DNA of 63,564 bases from an uncultured Eubacteriales bacterium (GCA_900542935.1 UQPN01000013.1:1-63564); one strand, 5' to 3'; counted from the first letter of the stretch, positions 31,001 through 39,110 are shown. The notes: generated by a model from the letters alone, not told the origin. Translations and numbers: made by a program.

Positions 31001-31281
31001 ACGGGCAGCCCGTGCGTATCCCAGCCCGCCTTTCTTAAAACGTGCTTGCCCTTCATCGTCTGATAGCGCGGAATGATATCCTTCATCACGCGCGTTAAAA
31101 TATGCCCGATATGCGGCTTGCCGTTTGCCGTGGGCGGACCGTCGTAAAAGGAAAATTCTTCCTTGCCCTCGTTCTTTTTCACGCTTTCTTCAAACACGTG
31201 ATTTTCGTTCCAGAATTTCACCACTTCTTTTTCGCGTTCCGCGAAATTCAGCGATGTATCTACTTTTTTGTAGTCTGCCAT
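28087..31281 (-). CDS. ileS: Isoleucyl-tRNA synthetase, long (type 2) form
   Basis: 1064 residues, class I synthetase. The HIGH motif appears as GKPHIGHIL near residue 55; KMSKS is KMSKHKGN. Several Cys pairs in the middle (CPRC, CWRC, CEDC, CKCGKC) suggest zinc sites. The length and the DTHGLPVELEVEKKLG segment match the eukaryote-like IleS2 group rather than the roughly 920-residue IleS1 common in Bacillota. IleS2 enzymes are typically insensitive to mupirocin; that is family knowledge, not seen here. Ribosome site GGAG 8 bases before the ATG. No T-box fits the 93-base upstream gap. Confidence 0.95.
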   Translation of the reverse strand: MADYKKVDTSLNFAEREKEVVKFWNENHVFEESVKKNEGKEEFSFYDGPPTANGKPHIGHILTRVMKDIIPRYQTMKGKHVLRKAGWDTHGLPVELEVEKKLGFDHKTEIEAYGIEPFIKECKKSVWKYTEEWKEMSDRVGYWCDMDTPYVTYHDDYIESEWWALKTMHEKGLLYKGHKIVPYCPRCGTALSSHEVAQGYKDVKQKTAFVKFRVKGEKNTYILAWTTTPWTLPSNVALCMHPDYEYVRVKMNENGEEYILAEGLLTATLGAAEGVADADGNVSGGYKIIGKKKGCEYEHTAYEPLYPFGKDVFKFREEAYYVVNDTYVTLTDGTGVVHIAPAFGEDDYRVGRKYNLPVVQLIDEEGKFPAGCGFLTGLHAQEADEKVLADLKDTGKLLKSVEILHSYPFCWRCDTPLIYYARSSWFIKVTAVKDRLIAANRSVNWIPETIKEGRMGNFLENVIDWGLSRDRYWGTPLPVWVCEDCGEITVIGSKAELKEKCGVKGDIELHRPYLDNLTCKCGKCGGKMKRTPEVIDCWFDSGSMPFAQYHYPFENADLFHETFPADFISEAVDQTRGWFYTLLVISTILFDRAPFKNCIVLGHVNDKNGVKMSKHKGNVVDPFSVLDKQGADAVRWYFYTSSAPWIPSRFYPEAVSESQRKFMGTLWNTYAFFCLYADIDKYDPSKFDLKKCKLSLMDKWVLSKLNTLVKTVDKGLENYEITESARAIQEFTDELSNWYVRRGRERYWGSEMTEDKAAAYTTLWHVLYTLSLIAAPFTPFIAEEMYQNLVPQFYKDAPKSVHLCSFPEADEKAIDETLESGMEAAMNVVNLGRAARNGGNVKNRQPLAKMFVVTPGNVTLSDGLKKIVLDELNVKEYDEANDADEFISYKLKPQLKTLGPKYGKKLGVISAFLTKCDGKKAKEVVDAVRNGGTYTLESDKDIVLGEEDLQIFTESKSGYVSACDKGYTVALDTFLTPELIREGYEREIVSKIQSLRKEAGFEVTDRIYVYYTAADGMAKSVLAEGKFASDVLAAAVKESSGESGYTKEADINGEKATLTLVKAE

Positions 31282-31374
31282 ACTCTTTTCTCCAAAGCGT
31301 TTTTCTGTTTTTTGATGTGAAACGCACCGTAGCGCGCCGTCATCGGCGCCGCGCTTCCCGCCGTCGGGATTGTT

Positions 31375-31629
31375 TCAGCAAAACAATCCTCTGCGCCTTT
31401 CCACGGAGAGCACTTCGAACCCCTCTTTTTCCACCGCGGCGCGCAAAAATTCGTCGCTCACGGAAGAAAGCGTTTCCACAAACACCGCGTTTTTCTTCCT
31501 GTCCGCGCTCGCCTTCAGTACTCCGTCTTTCAGCTCCAGCGCCTCCGAAAGCCGCTCGCAGCACAACGCGCAGCAAAGATCTTTCACTTTAATTACTTTT
31601 TTCATCTCTTCCCGCGCGTCCGTCGCCAC
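31375..31629 (-). CDS. Heavy-metal-associated (HMA) domain protein
   Basis: 84 residues, a single ferredoxin-like HMA fold. The metal-binding loop is CCALCC, so CxxC is present with two extra Cys. Such proteins carry Cu(I) or similar ions. The GTG at 31629 has AGGG 6-7 bases upstream; an ATG at 31605 is the alternative and would leave a 76-residue protein. A perfect 9-bp inverted repeat (31367-31375 with 31381-31389) covers the stop codon. No transporter gene is adjacent. Confidence 0.7.
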   Translation of the reverse strand: MATDAREEMKKVIKVKDLCCALCCERLSEALELKDGVLKASADRKKNAVFVETLSSVSDEFLRAAVEKEGFEVLSVERRRGLFC

Positions 31630-31678
31630 GCTCTTCCCTGTTTCAAATCCGCGTTCTGCCTGTCCGGATCGCCGTTTT

Positions 31679-33010
31679 TTACGGCGTAACGCGGTTAATA
31701 TCGCGGGGGAACATCGTCGCTTCGCGCACGTTTTTAAATCCTAACAGATGCATCGTCAGCCGTTCCAACCCAAGTCCCAGTCCGCCGTGAGGGGGCGCGC
31801 CGTATTTATGCAACATAAGGTAGGTTTCAAACTGCTCGGGATCCATGCCCAGCCGCTTCATCTTCTCTACCTGCTCGTTGTAATCGTGCACGCGCTGCCC
31901 GCCGGAAGTGATTTCCAGCCCGCGGAACAACAAATCGAACGAAAGCGTATATTCGGGATCCTCCGGATCGTCCATCGTATAGAACGGGCGTTTCTTCGAA
32001 GGATAATGCGTAACGAAAATGAAATCGGAATTGAATTTCTTTTTCGCATATTTTCCAAGCATTTCTTCTTCCGCCGGGTCGAAGTCTTTCATGTCGGTCG
32101 GCTGATACTTGAACTGCTTCATAATCACCTGCTTCGCGTCCATGAATTTAATCACGGGAATCTCGGTGATTTCGGGAATATCCGCATGCAGCAGCGCCAC
32201 TTCGTTCGCGTATTCCGTTTTCAACAGATTCATGATGTATTTCAGCGCGCCCGTTTCCATATTCATGATGTCCTCGAACGAATCGATGAAGCCCATTTCG
32301 AAATCCATCGAAATATATTCGTTCAGGTGGCGAGAAGTGTCGTGGTGCTCCGCGCGGAACACGGGCGCGATTTCAAACACCCGTTCGTAAACGCCCACAA
32401 GCGCCTGCTTGTACAGCTGAGGCGACTGTGCCAGATACACCTGCTTTCCGAAGTAATCCAGTTTGAAAACGTTCGTGCCGCCCTCGGCGCCCGCAAAATT
32501 GATCTTCGGCGTGTGCACCTCGGTAAAATTCTGCAACGTTAAAAATTCGCGGAATCCGCGCTGAATGCCTTCCTGCAATTTGAAAATCGCGCGTTCGCGA
32601 GGATTGCGCAGCGTTACGGGGCGGTAATCGAGGTTCGTGTTCAGATCGCACTGCACCTGTTTTTTCGTAATCACCACCGGCGAAATCGCCGCGGGGTGCG
32701 ATAAAATTTCCACGTCGTGAATCTGCAGCTCGTAGCGCTTCGTACCCTCGCGCGTCTCGCCCGCCACAACTTTGCCCGTAACTTTCACGGCGCATTCCTC
32801 TTTCAATTCCGGCGGCATGCGGTACGAAGAGAACTCTTCGGAATACACGCACTGTACCGTTTCGCGCGCCGTACGCAGAATCACGAACGCAAAGTCGGAC
32901 ATCATGCGTATGTTGTGCACCGTGCCTTTAATGGTAACGATTTGGTTTTCGTACTTTCCGAAGTCGGAAAACTCCACCGTCGTCTTTTTGATTTCACCCG
33001 TAACAGCCAT
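31679..33010 (-). CDS. aspS: Aspartyl-tRNA synthetase, archaeal/eukaryotic type
   Basis: 443 residues, much shorter than the roughly 590-residue bacterial AspRS because the GAD insertion is missing. An N-terminal OB-fold anticodon domain (1-100) is followed by the class II core: EGGTNVFKLDYF, LAQSPQLYKQ, FRAEHHDTSRHLNEY and a C-terminal GLGLGLERL. The order matches archaeal-type AspRS2. At the place where archaeal discriminating enzymes carry Trp (GWV), this one has GTV, which is compatible with charging both tRNA-Asp and tRNA-Asn; that is inference. The ATG at 33010 follows AGGAG; the open frame extends 18 codons further without a ribosome site. Confidence 0.9.
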   Translation of the reverse strand: MAVTGEIKKTTVEFSDFGKYENQIVTIKGTVHNIRMMSDFAFVILRTARETVQCVYSEEFSSYRMPPELKEECAVKVTGKVVAGETREGTKRYELQIHDVEILSHPAAISPVVITKKQVQCDLNTNLDYRPVTLRNPRERAIFKLQEGIQRGFREFLTLQNFTEVHTPKINFAGAEGGTNVFKLDYFGKQVYLAQSPQLYKQALVGVYERVFEIAPVFRAEHHDTSRHLNEYISMDFEMGFIDSFEDIMNMETGALKYIMNLLKTEYANEVALLHADIPEITEIPVIKFMDAKQVIMKQFKYQPTDMKDFDPAEEEMLGKYAKKKFNSDFIFVTHYPSKKRPFYTMDDPEDPEYTLSFDLLFRGLEITSGGQRVHDYNEQVEKMKRLGMDPEQFETYLMLHKYGAPPHGGLGLGLERLTMHLLGFKNVREATMFPRDINRVTP

Positions 33011-33076
33011 AAAAAATTTTCTCCTGAAACTACCGTTTTTTGCAAAAAACAGAAAACGGCGCATTTATACTCTTCT

Positions 33077-33105
33077 ATTTTAATGTTTTTATCGAAAAAA
33101 AGCAA
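33077..33105 (-). promoter_or_regulatory. Promoter of aspS
   Basis: On the minus strand TTGCTT (33100-33105), 17-bp spacer, TAAAAT (33077-33082), 67 bases upstream of the aspS start. Between this and the 6S promoter the DNA is AT-rich without other features. Confidence 0.5.
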
Positions 33106-33216
33106 ATACTTTCGGCGGAAATACGAAAACTAATCTTAAAATTTTCTTTCGCGCGCGCAAAATTTCGCCGATTTCGAAAAAAAACCGATTTTCCTTTCTT
33201 TTTCTTCGCCGTTTTC

Positions 33217-33245
33217 TTGACATCCTGCCGAAAATCCCTTATAAT
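33217..33245 (+). promoter_or_regulatory. Perfect-consensus sigma-A promoter of the 6S RNA gene
   Basis: TTGACA (33217-33222), 17-bp spacer, TATAAT (33240-33245). Transcription would start near 33252. Confidence 0.85.
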
Positions 33246-33251
33246 ATACGA

Positions 33252-33453
33252 GAAGTCTGCGGTGTACGGAGTCCGGAAAAACGTAATCCACAATTATTAT
33301 ACGGGAGCTTGCGTTCGGGCGGATAGGCAAGGTCTGTTTCAACCCGTGTAGACGGCTGTTGAGCAAAACGGAAAGCCCGAAGCCGACCGACAGAGCACCC
33401 ACCTGCGAGAAAGCGGGTTTCACCTTTTCGGGGTGCGGCACAGGCGGATTTTC
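33252..33453 (+). ncRNA. ssrS: 6S RNA
   Basis: A non-coding transcript of about 200 bases between a perfect promoter and a terminator. The ends form a long imperfect rod: AAGTCTGC (33253-33260) pairs with GCGGATTT (33444-33451), then GTG with CAC and TCCG-AAAA with TTTT-CGGG. The middle opens into a large bubble, and an inner stem GTTCGGGC/GCCCGAA leads to an apical hairpin. The 3' strand carries GCACCCACCT...GCGGGTTTCACC, like the ACC-stem region of known 6S RNAs. 6S RNA binds sigma-A RNA polymerase as a promoter mimic in slow growth. Proximity to aspS matches B. subtilis, where a 6S gene also neighbours aspS. Confidence 0.8.
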
Positions 33454-33466
33454 ACTTTAAAATTTC

Positions 33467-33499
33467 AGCCGACGGGTAATTTTCCCGCCGGCTTTTTTT
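33467..33499 (+). terminator. Terminator of the 6S RNA gene
   Basis: AGCCGACGGG (33467-33476) pairs with CCCGCCGGCT (33484-33493) with one mismatch, followed by T7. Confidence 0.85.
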
Positions 33500-33541
33500 A
33501 TTTTTGTGCATTATACGATTAAACACAACAGTCGGTAAATA

Positions 33542-33577
33542 TAAAAAACAAACCCGAACAAAGATGTTCGGATTTGT
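33542..33577 (-). terminator. Terminator of tRNA-Glu
   Basis: A 13-bp stem pairs 33548-33560 with 33565-33577 (one G.U on the minus strand), followed on that strand by a T run. Confidence 0.75.
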
Positions 33578-33584
33578 TAGCAGA

Positions 33585-33659
33585 TGGTGACCTCGCCGGG
33601 AATCGAACCCGGGATTGCGCCGTGAGAGGGCGCCGTCTTAACCGCTTGACCACAAGGCC
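33585..33659 (-). tRNA. tRNA-Glu (CTC)
   Basis: Full cloverleaf on the minus strand: acceptor GGCCTTG/CGAGGTC with wobble pairs, D-loop GGTCAAGCGGTTAAGAC, anticodon loop CTCTCAC (anticodon CTC), T-arm GGGTTCGATTCCC, and encoded CCA. Transcribed alone from its own promoter. Confidence 0.93.
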
Positions 33660-33721
33660 TTTTCAAATTTTTGCTTCTTTCTTTACGTACGTTACGTCCG
33701 TTTTTTGAAAGTTGCTAATAT

Positions 33722-33750
33722 AATATAGCATATTTTCTTTAAATAATCAA
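33722..33750 (-). promoter_or_regulatory. Promoter of tRNA-Glu
   Basis: On the minus strand TTGATT (33745-33750), 17-bp spacer, TATATT (33722-33727), about 55 bases upstream of the tRNA. The rest of 33660-33867 is AT-rich, with no further gene. Confidence 0.55.
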
Positions 33751-33867
33751 CCGTTTTTAAGCGTTCTTTCCGAAAAAATTTTTTATTTTTATGCGAGCGA
33801 AAAAGACAGCCTGCGGACTTCCGTTTTTTTAAGCGAAAATCCGTAGCCGACTTCTTTGCCGTAACGC

Positions 33868-35637
33868 TTATTCTTTCACAAGCGACATCAAACCTTTTTT
33901 CAGATTCGCCACTTTTCTATCCGCATCCTTGTAATCCGCGCCCTTTACGCCGAAATAGAATTTGATTTTCGGTTCTGTGCCCGAAGGTCTTGCGCAGCAC
34001 CAGCCGTCCTCTTCCAGTTCGTAATAAAGAACGTTGCTCTTCGGAAGCGTTAATTTTTCTTTTTTGCCCGTTACCGTATCCAGTCTTTCGCCGGCAAGGT
34101 AATCGCGTGCGGCAAGCACTTTTTCTCCGCCGACGTTTTCGGGCGGGCAGGCGCGAAGAGCGTTCATGATGCCGTTGATCTTTTCGGCCCCCTCGCTTCC
34201 GGGCAACGAGATGGTTTCCAGCGATTCTTTGAAATATCCGTATTTTTTGTAAATCGCCTGCATCTGATCCCACAACGTTTTGCCCTGCGATTTGTAATAT
34301 GCCGCGGCTTCGCAAAGCGCGGTAACCGCCATAACGGCGTCTTTATCGCGCGCGTGCGTGCCTACAAGGCAGCCGTAGCTTTCTTCATAGCCGAAAAGAT
34401 ATTCGTATGCGCCTTTTTTCGCATCGTACTTGCCGCCGTTTTCCGCTTTCGCCTGTTCGAAATTCTTTATCTGTTCGCCGATATATTTAAAACCGGTAAG
34501 CACTTCGATTGCCGTCAAGCCGTATTCTTTCGCCACGGCAAACGCCATATTGGAAGAAACGATGGTGGTTACCAGCGCGCCGTTTTCGCGCGGCTTTGGC
34601 AACAAGCCCATCTCTTTCTTGCGCGAAAGTTCGTATTCCGCAATCAGCAGCCCGCTCATATTGCCCGTAAACGACATATATTCGCCCGTTTTCGTATCTT
34701 TCGCATACACGCCCAGACGGTCGGCGTCGGGATCGGTGGCAAGCACTACGTCCGCATCCACCTTTTTCGCCAGTTCCAGCGCCAGTCTGAACGCTTTCGG
34801 ATCTTCGGGATTGGGGTAATCGAGCGTTGTGAAATCGCCGTCCGGTTCTTCCTGTTCGGGCACCACCCACACGTTGGTGAAGCCGAGCTCTTTCAGCATA
34901 CGGCGCACGGGCACGTTGCCGGTGCCGTGGAACGGCGTATACACGATGCGGATTTCTTTTGCCATTTTTTTGATGACGTCTTTATCGAGCACCAGAGCTT
35001 TCAGCGCGGCGACGTATTTATCGTCTATTTCTTTGCCGATAATTTCGAAAAGCCCCGCTTTCGCGGCTTCCTCTTCGCTCATACGGCGGATTTCCGCGTA
35101 ATCTTTGATGGCGTTCACCTCATCTATGACGAGATTATCGTAGGGAGGTACCAGCTGCGCGCCGTCCGTCCAGTACGCTTTGTAACCGTTGTACTGCGGC
35201 GGATTATGGCTTGCCGTAATGACTACGCCCGCCGTAGCGTGCAGTTCGCGCACGGCGAAAGAAAGTTCGGGCGTGGGACGGAGCGAATCGAAAAGATACG
35301 CCTTGATGCCGTTCGCCGCAAAAATCAGCGCGGATGCTTTGGCAAATTCCGGCGACATATGCCGGCTGTCGTACGCGATAGCCACGCTGCCGTTTTTCAC
35401 GTTTTTATTGATGAAATTCGCAAGCCCCTGCGACGCCTTGCCCACCGTGTAAATATTCATGCGGTTTGTGCCTGCGCCGATAATGCCGCGCAACCCGCCC
35501 GTACCGAAGGAAAGCTGTTTATAAAACGCGTCCTCGATTTGTTTTTCGTCTTTCATCGCCGCTACTTCTTTCCGCGTTTCTTCATCGAAAACGGGATTCG
35601 TCAGCCAGTTTTCATACTCTTTCATATAGGCTTTCAT
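33868..35637 (-). CDS. Phosphoglucomutase/phosphomannomutase
   Basis: 589 residues, alpha-D-phosphohexomutase family of the long PgcA type. Catalytic phosphoserine loop TASHNPP, metal loop DPDADR, sugar loop GYEESYG, and phosphate-binding RPSGTEPK near the C-terminus. It interconverts hexose 1- and 6-phosphates. Its ATG overlaps the mannose-1-phosphate guanylyltransferase stop by 4 bases, so the pair probably makes the nucleotide sugar GDP-mannose or its precursors for the nearby glycosyltransferases. Confidence 0.93.
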   Translation of the reverse strand: MKAYMKEYENWLTNPVFDEETRKEVAAMKDEKQIEDAFYKQLSFGTGGLRGIIGAGTNRMNIYTVGKASQGLANFINKNVKNGSVAIAYDSRHMSPEFAKASALIFAANGIKAYLFDSLRPTPELSFAVRELHATAGVVITASHNPPQYNGYKAYWTDGAQLVPPYDNLVIDEVNAIKDYAEIRRMSEEEAAKAGLFEIIGKEIDDKYVAALKALVLDKDVIKKMAKEIRIVYTPFHGTGNVPVRRMLKELGFTNVWVVPEQEEPDGDFTTLDYPNPEDPKAFRLALELAKKVDADVVLATDPDADRLGVYAKDTKTGEYMSFTGNMSGLLIAEYELSRKKEMGLLPKPRENGALVTTIVSSNMAFAVAKEYGLTAIEVLTGFKYIGEQIKNFEQAKAENGGKYDAKKGAYEYLFGYEESYGCLVGTHARDKDAVMAVTALCEAAAYYKSQGKTLWDQMQAIYKKYGYFKESLETISLPGSEGAEKINGIMNALRACPPENVGGEKVLAARDYLAGERLDTVTGKKEKLTLPKSNVLYYELEEDGWCCARPSGTEPKIKFYFGVKGADYKDADRKVANLKKGLMSLVKE

Positions 35638-36713
35638 AATAACTCCTCCATGCCTTTTTCGTGCAATTCGTCCACGATTTTTTTCACGTCCTGCGCTCTG
35701 TCTTTCGGGCAGATTAAAATCGCGTCTTTCGTTTCTACGATCACCATCCCCTCTACGTCCACCGCGGCGATCAGTTTGCCGCTGGCGGAATACATCACCG
35801 AATTTTTCGTATTTACCGCTACCACGTTACCGAGCGCGATGTTCCCGTCGCCGTCCTCTTCGTGCAATACGTTCAGCATATCCCAGCTGCCTACGTCGCT
35901 CCAACCGAATTCCGCGGGAATACAAAGAATATCTTCCGGGCATCTTTCCAGAACGCCGTAATCGATGGAAATCGAACGGATTGTCGGATAAACTTCGCGC
36001 AGCACGCGTTCTTCCTCGTCGGTATCGAATGCGTCCGCGATATCGCGGAGTTTGCCGTAAATATCGGGAAGAAGCTGTTCGATTTTCTTTAAAATCACCG
36101 AAGCTTTCCAGACGAACATACCGCTGTTCCAGGCATAACTGCCGTGCGAAACGTACTTTTTGGCAAGTTTTAAATCGGGCTTTTCCACAAAACTTTCCAC
36201 TTTCTTCACCGCCGAGCGGGAATTTTTACGATAATGGATATATCCGTACCCCGTGGCGGGAAACGTAGGCGTAATGCCCACGGTAACCAGCTTATCCGTA
36301 CTCTCCGCCGTTTCCGCCGCCTTTTTTAAAACTTCCGCAAACGTATCTACGTCGCGGATCGCCGCGTCGGACGGAGTGATCGCCATAACACCGTCGCCGT
36401 ATTTTTTCACCAACTTCAACGCCGCGTAACCGATGCATGCCGCCGTGTTTCTCGACGACGGCTCCACAAACACGTTTGCATTTTTCAGTCTGCCTTTCGT
36501 GGCTTTTATCAGGCATGCGGCATGCGACTCGGAAGTAACAACGAACATATCGTTTTTATCCACCACGCGGGTTAACCTGTCAATCGCTTCGTTGATGAGA
36601 ATTTCTCTGCCGCTTAAATTTAAAAGTTGCTTCGGCTTGCAACGCCTTGACAGCGGCCAGAACCGCGTGCCGCCGCCCCCTGCCATGATTACGCCGTATA
36701 ACTTGCCTTCCAT
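35634..36713 (-). CDS. manC: Mannose-1-phosphate guanylyltransferase
   Basis: 359 residues, the nucleotidyltransferase part without the C-terminal isomerase domain of long ManC/AlgA. N-terminal nucleotide loop IMAGGGGTRFWPLSR, the KPKQLL segment, EPSSRNTA, and FVEKPD, all as in GDP-mannose pyrophosphorylases. It makes GDP-mannose from mannose-1-P and GTP. The ATG at 36713 starts the conserved fold; the open frame continues 32 non-conserved codons upstream. The ribosome site is weak (GAAGAAC). Confidence 0.9.
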   Translation of the reverse strand: MEGKLYGVIMAGGGGTRFWPLSRRCKPKQLLNLSGREILINEAIDRLTRVVDKNDMFVVTSESHAACLIKATKGRLKNANVFVEPSSRNTAACIGYAALKLVKKYGDGVMAITPSDAAIRDVDTFAEVLKKAAETAESTDKLVTVGITPTFPATGYGYIHYRKNSRSAVKKVESFVEKPDLKLAKKYVSHGSYAWNSGMFVWKASVILKKIEQLLPDIYGKLRDIADAFDTDEEERVLREVYPTIRSISIDYGVLERCPEDILCIPAEFGWSDVGSWDMLNVLHEEDGDGNIALGNVVAVNTKNSVMYSASGKLIAAVDVEGMVIVETKDAILICPKDRAQDVKKIVDELHEKGMEELL

Positions 36714-36759
36714 AGTTCTTCGGTTACCCTCTCCATAGTATATTTCTTTTTTCCGCGTT

Positions 36760-37941
36760 TTATTGCCGTTTTTCTTCGCTGCCCGGATGATCGTTTTCCG
36801 CAAAAACAAATTCCAGCGCGTTTTTCACGTTATCGCAAAGAACGTCTTTCGAAAACAGCGATACGGCGCGCTCGTGAGCGTTATGCCCGTACGTTTCGCG
36901 AAGCGCCGGATTTTCGCCCAGCGTTTTTATCGCCGCGGCAAACGCTTCGTCGTTCGCGTTTTCCGTTTCTATCCCCGTTACGCCGTTTATAGAAACGTAA
37001 TTCACGCCGGACCCCTCCACCGTAAACGTTACCGCGGGAAGGGAATAATACATCGCTTCCGCCAGCGCTATGCCGAACGCTTCGTTTTTGGTAACGGACG
37101 GAAAGCAGAAAATATCGGAAGCCAGAAGATACGCTTTCAGTCCGCCGTCGGAAAGCCTGCCCGTAAACAGAATTTTATCGTCGCCCGCCGCCTGTTTTTT
37201 CAAACTTTCGGTAAGCGGACCGCTGCCGCCGATGCAGATCGCGTAATTTTCGCCGAGATACTTCGAAGCGCCGACGAGATGCGTAAGCCCCTTGTACGGC
37301 ACATGCCTGCCGAGCGCGAAACAGAGAATTTTTCCGCGGTATTTTTCCTTGAGTTTTTCCGCCGCGGCTTTATCCGCAGCCGTCGGTTCAAGGCGCAGCG
37401 TATCCACGCAGTTGGGAATAACGATACATTTATCGCGGAACGCGGAAAGAAATTTGCTGCCGTCTATGTAATTTGGACTGGTGGCAACAACCTTTACCGC
37501 ACGGCGCAGCAGACGTTTCGTCTGCCCGGAAAAAAACAATTTTAAAATTTTCTGTTTAAAAATATCGAGATGCCAAACGAGCAGCAGTCTGATTTCCGGA
37601 TGTTTTTTCAGCTGCTTTAAAAGGTAATGCGCCGCGAAAGGATTCGGATAATGAAACACCACCAGATCGGGCTTGAAATCGTTGATTTCGCGTTTTAAAT
37701 TTCTGCCGTAGGTAAACGAAAGCGACTGCGAAGCCACCTTTGCGAACGATTTCGAACGCGTTACGCGCACGCCGTCGATTTCTTCCGTATTGTCGCCGCC
37801 TTTATCGTGGCGGAAACAGAAAATACGCTGTTCGTCGTTTCCGACGCCCGCCCGACAAAACGCATAAGCGTAATCGCGCGCCACCTGTTCGATGCCGCCG
37901 AGGTGCGGATAATAATAGCTGACTACCTGCAAAATTTTCAT
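36760..37941 (-). CDS. Glycosyltransferase family 4
   Basis: 393 residues, GT-B fold. N-terminal loop YYPHLGGIEQVARDYA, which binds acceptor; C-terminal nucleotide-sugar site with LGRHVPYKGL, IGGSGP and the EAFGIALAEAM motif carrying the E-x7-E pair. Retaining transferases of this family add sugars such as mannose to lipid-linked intermediates. Followed 46 bases later by manC. Likely involved in exopolysaccharide or wall polysaccharide. Confidence 0.88.
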   Translation of the reverse strand: MKILQVVSYYYPHLGGIEQVARDYAYAFCRAGVGNDEQRIFCFRHDKGGDNTEEIDGVRVTRSKSFAKVASQSLSFTYGRNLKREINDFKPDLVVFHYPNPFAAHYLLKQLKKHPEIRLLLVWHLDIFKQKILKLFFSGQTKRLLRRAVKVVATSPNYIDGSKFLSAFRDKCIVIPNCVDTLRLEPTAADKAAAEKLKEKYRGKILCFALGRHVPYKGLTHLVGASKYLGENYAICIGGSGPLTESLKKQAAGDDKILFTGRLSDGGLKAYLLASDIFCFPSVTKNEAFGIALAEAMYYSLPAVTFTVEGSGVNYVSINGVTGIETENANDEAFAAAIKTLGENPALRETYGHNAHERAVSLFSKDVLCDNVKNALEFVFAENDHPGSEEKRQ

Positions 37942-38047
37942 TTGTTTTTTCCTTATCCGCCGCGGCGTTCTACGCTTATCATGCCGACGTTTCGATTTTT
38001 CGCCGTTTTACCGCGCCGCTTTTCCGCCGCAAAAGCCCTTTCTTAGC

Positions 38048-38087
38048 GCAAAAAACGGAAAACGTTCTTTCCTCCGTTTCCGTTTTC
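38048..38087 (-). terminator. Terminator of the sugar transferase gene
   Basis: A 10-bp AT-rich stem, AAAACGGAAA with TTTCCGTTTT, is followed on the minus strand by further T residues, 25 bases past the stop at 38112. It separates this gene from the GT4-manC-pgm unit. Confidence 0.6.
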
Positions 38088-38111
38088 CCGGCGTTGCCGC
38101 TCTTTTTCCGA

Positions 38112-38954
38112 TTACTTCGCCCCGTCGCGGCGAAGCACGGCGAAAAAGGTGATGAAGATCGTTTTTATATCCAGCCAGACGGAGCAATGATCCACATAGT
38201 ACAGTTCAAGCTGCTGCCGCTTGCCGCTTTCGTACGTGCAGTTGCTTCTGCCGTGCGCCGTCCACCAGCCCATCAACCCCGGTTTAACCGACGTAAATTT
38301 TTTCGCCGCGGCGCCGTACTTGCTTTCCAGCTCGTCGCGCATCAGCGGACGCGGACCTACGAACGAAAGCCTGCCCACGAAAATATCCCACACCTGCGGA
38401 AGCTCGTCAAGCGAGGTAGTGCGCAGAAATTTGCCGATTTTCGTAATGCGCGGATCGTCGTCGATTTTAAATTCTTTTTCGTACTGCCTGCGCTGTTCTT
38501 CCGTGAGCATTTTATCCAGCTTGTCGGCGTCGCGCTTCATGCTGCGGAATTTGGCGATATAAATCTTTTTGCCGTTCTTGCCTACGCGTTCGTGCTTATA
38601 AATCACCTTGCCGCCGTCGCTGCATTTCACCGCAAACGCCAGAATAAGATACAGCCACGAAAACGCTACCAGAATCACCGCCGAAAACACGATATCGAAC
38701 AGCCGCTTCAGCACAAGATAGCATCCGAAGAAAAACTTGTTGCGTTTTCTGATTTCCGCCGACAATTTCGGTTCGGCAGTTTCCTCTGTTTTTTCGTTCT
38801 GTTTTATTTTTTCTTGCGGAAGTTCTTCTCTCTTTTGTTCTTCGGCTGCCCCCGGAATATGCACGAAACGGCGACCGACCTCCTCCGTCGTCGCCTCCGT
38901 CTCGTCCGTCAGGCAACAATCCGCCCGATCGTATGTGATTTTCTGTTCAGCCAT
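38112..38954 (-). CDS. Undecaprenyl-phosphate sugar-1-phosphate transferase
   Basis: 280 residues. A cytoplasmic N-terminal segment (1-75), unusually rich in Glu and Lys, precedes one membrane helix (about 83-107, with KRLFDIVFSAVILV) and the monotopic bacterial sugar-transferase domain: KHERVGKNGK, KFRSMKRDAD, the catalytic DDPRITKIGKFLR segment, TSLDELPQ, SFVGPRP and KPGLMGWW. It loads the first sugar phosphate onto undecaprenyl phosphate for polysaccharide assembly. ATG at 38954 with AGGAG 12 bases upstream; the open frame extends 55 codons further through the promoter. Confidence 0.9.
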   Translation of the reverse strand: MAEQKITYDRADCCLTDETEATTEEVGRRFVHIPGAAEEQKREELPQEKIKQNEKTEETAEPKLSAEIRKRNKFFFGCYLVLKRLFDIVFSAVILVAFSWLYLILAFAVKCSDGGKVIYKHERVGKNGKKIYIAKFRSMKRDADKLDKMLTEEQRRQYEKEFKIDDDPRITKIGKFLRTTSLDELPQVWDIFVGRLSFVGPRPLMRDELESKYGAAAKKFTSVKPGLMGWWTAHGRSNCTYESGKRQQLELYYVDHCSVWLDIKTIFITFFAVLRRDGAK

Positions 38955-39080
38955 AGCGTTGGTACGCTCCTGTTTTTTTCGTAATGCGGCGTCCGAAACA
39001 GACTTTGAGCGAACGTCTCCGCCGATAGTTCGTCCGTCGCGATTCCCCTTATGCCGCGCCTGTTTCCCGATTTCCTGTTC

Positions 39081-39110
39081 ATTATAGCACATCGAAGCGA
39101 CGCTTGTCAA
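39081..39110 (-). promoter_or_regulatory. Consensus sigma-A promoter of the sugar transferase gene
   Basis: On the minus strand TTGACA (39105-39110), 18-bp spacer, TATAAT (39081-39086). Leader about 120 bases. Confidence 0.75.

Noticed and set aside
31282..31374. T-box upstream of ileS
   Set aside because: The gap is only 93 bases and lacks AGGGTGGTACC-like sequence.
33252..33453. SRP RNA, tmRNA or RNase P RNA as the identity of this transcript
   Set aside because: The SRP GGAAGGAAGCA-type core, the tmRNA tag region and the RNase P P4 elements are missing; the end pairing and the ACC-type 3' arm fit 6S RNA.
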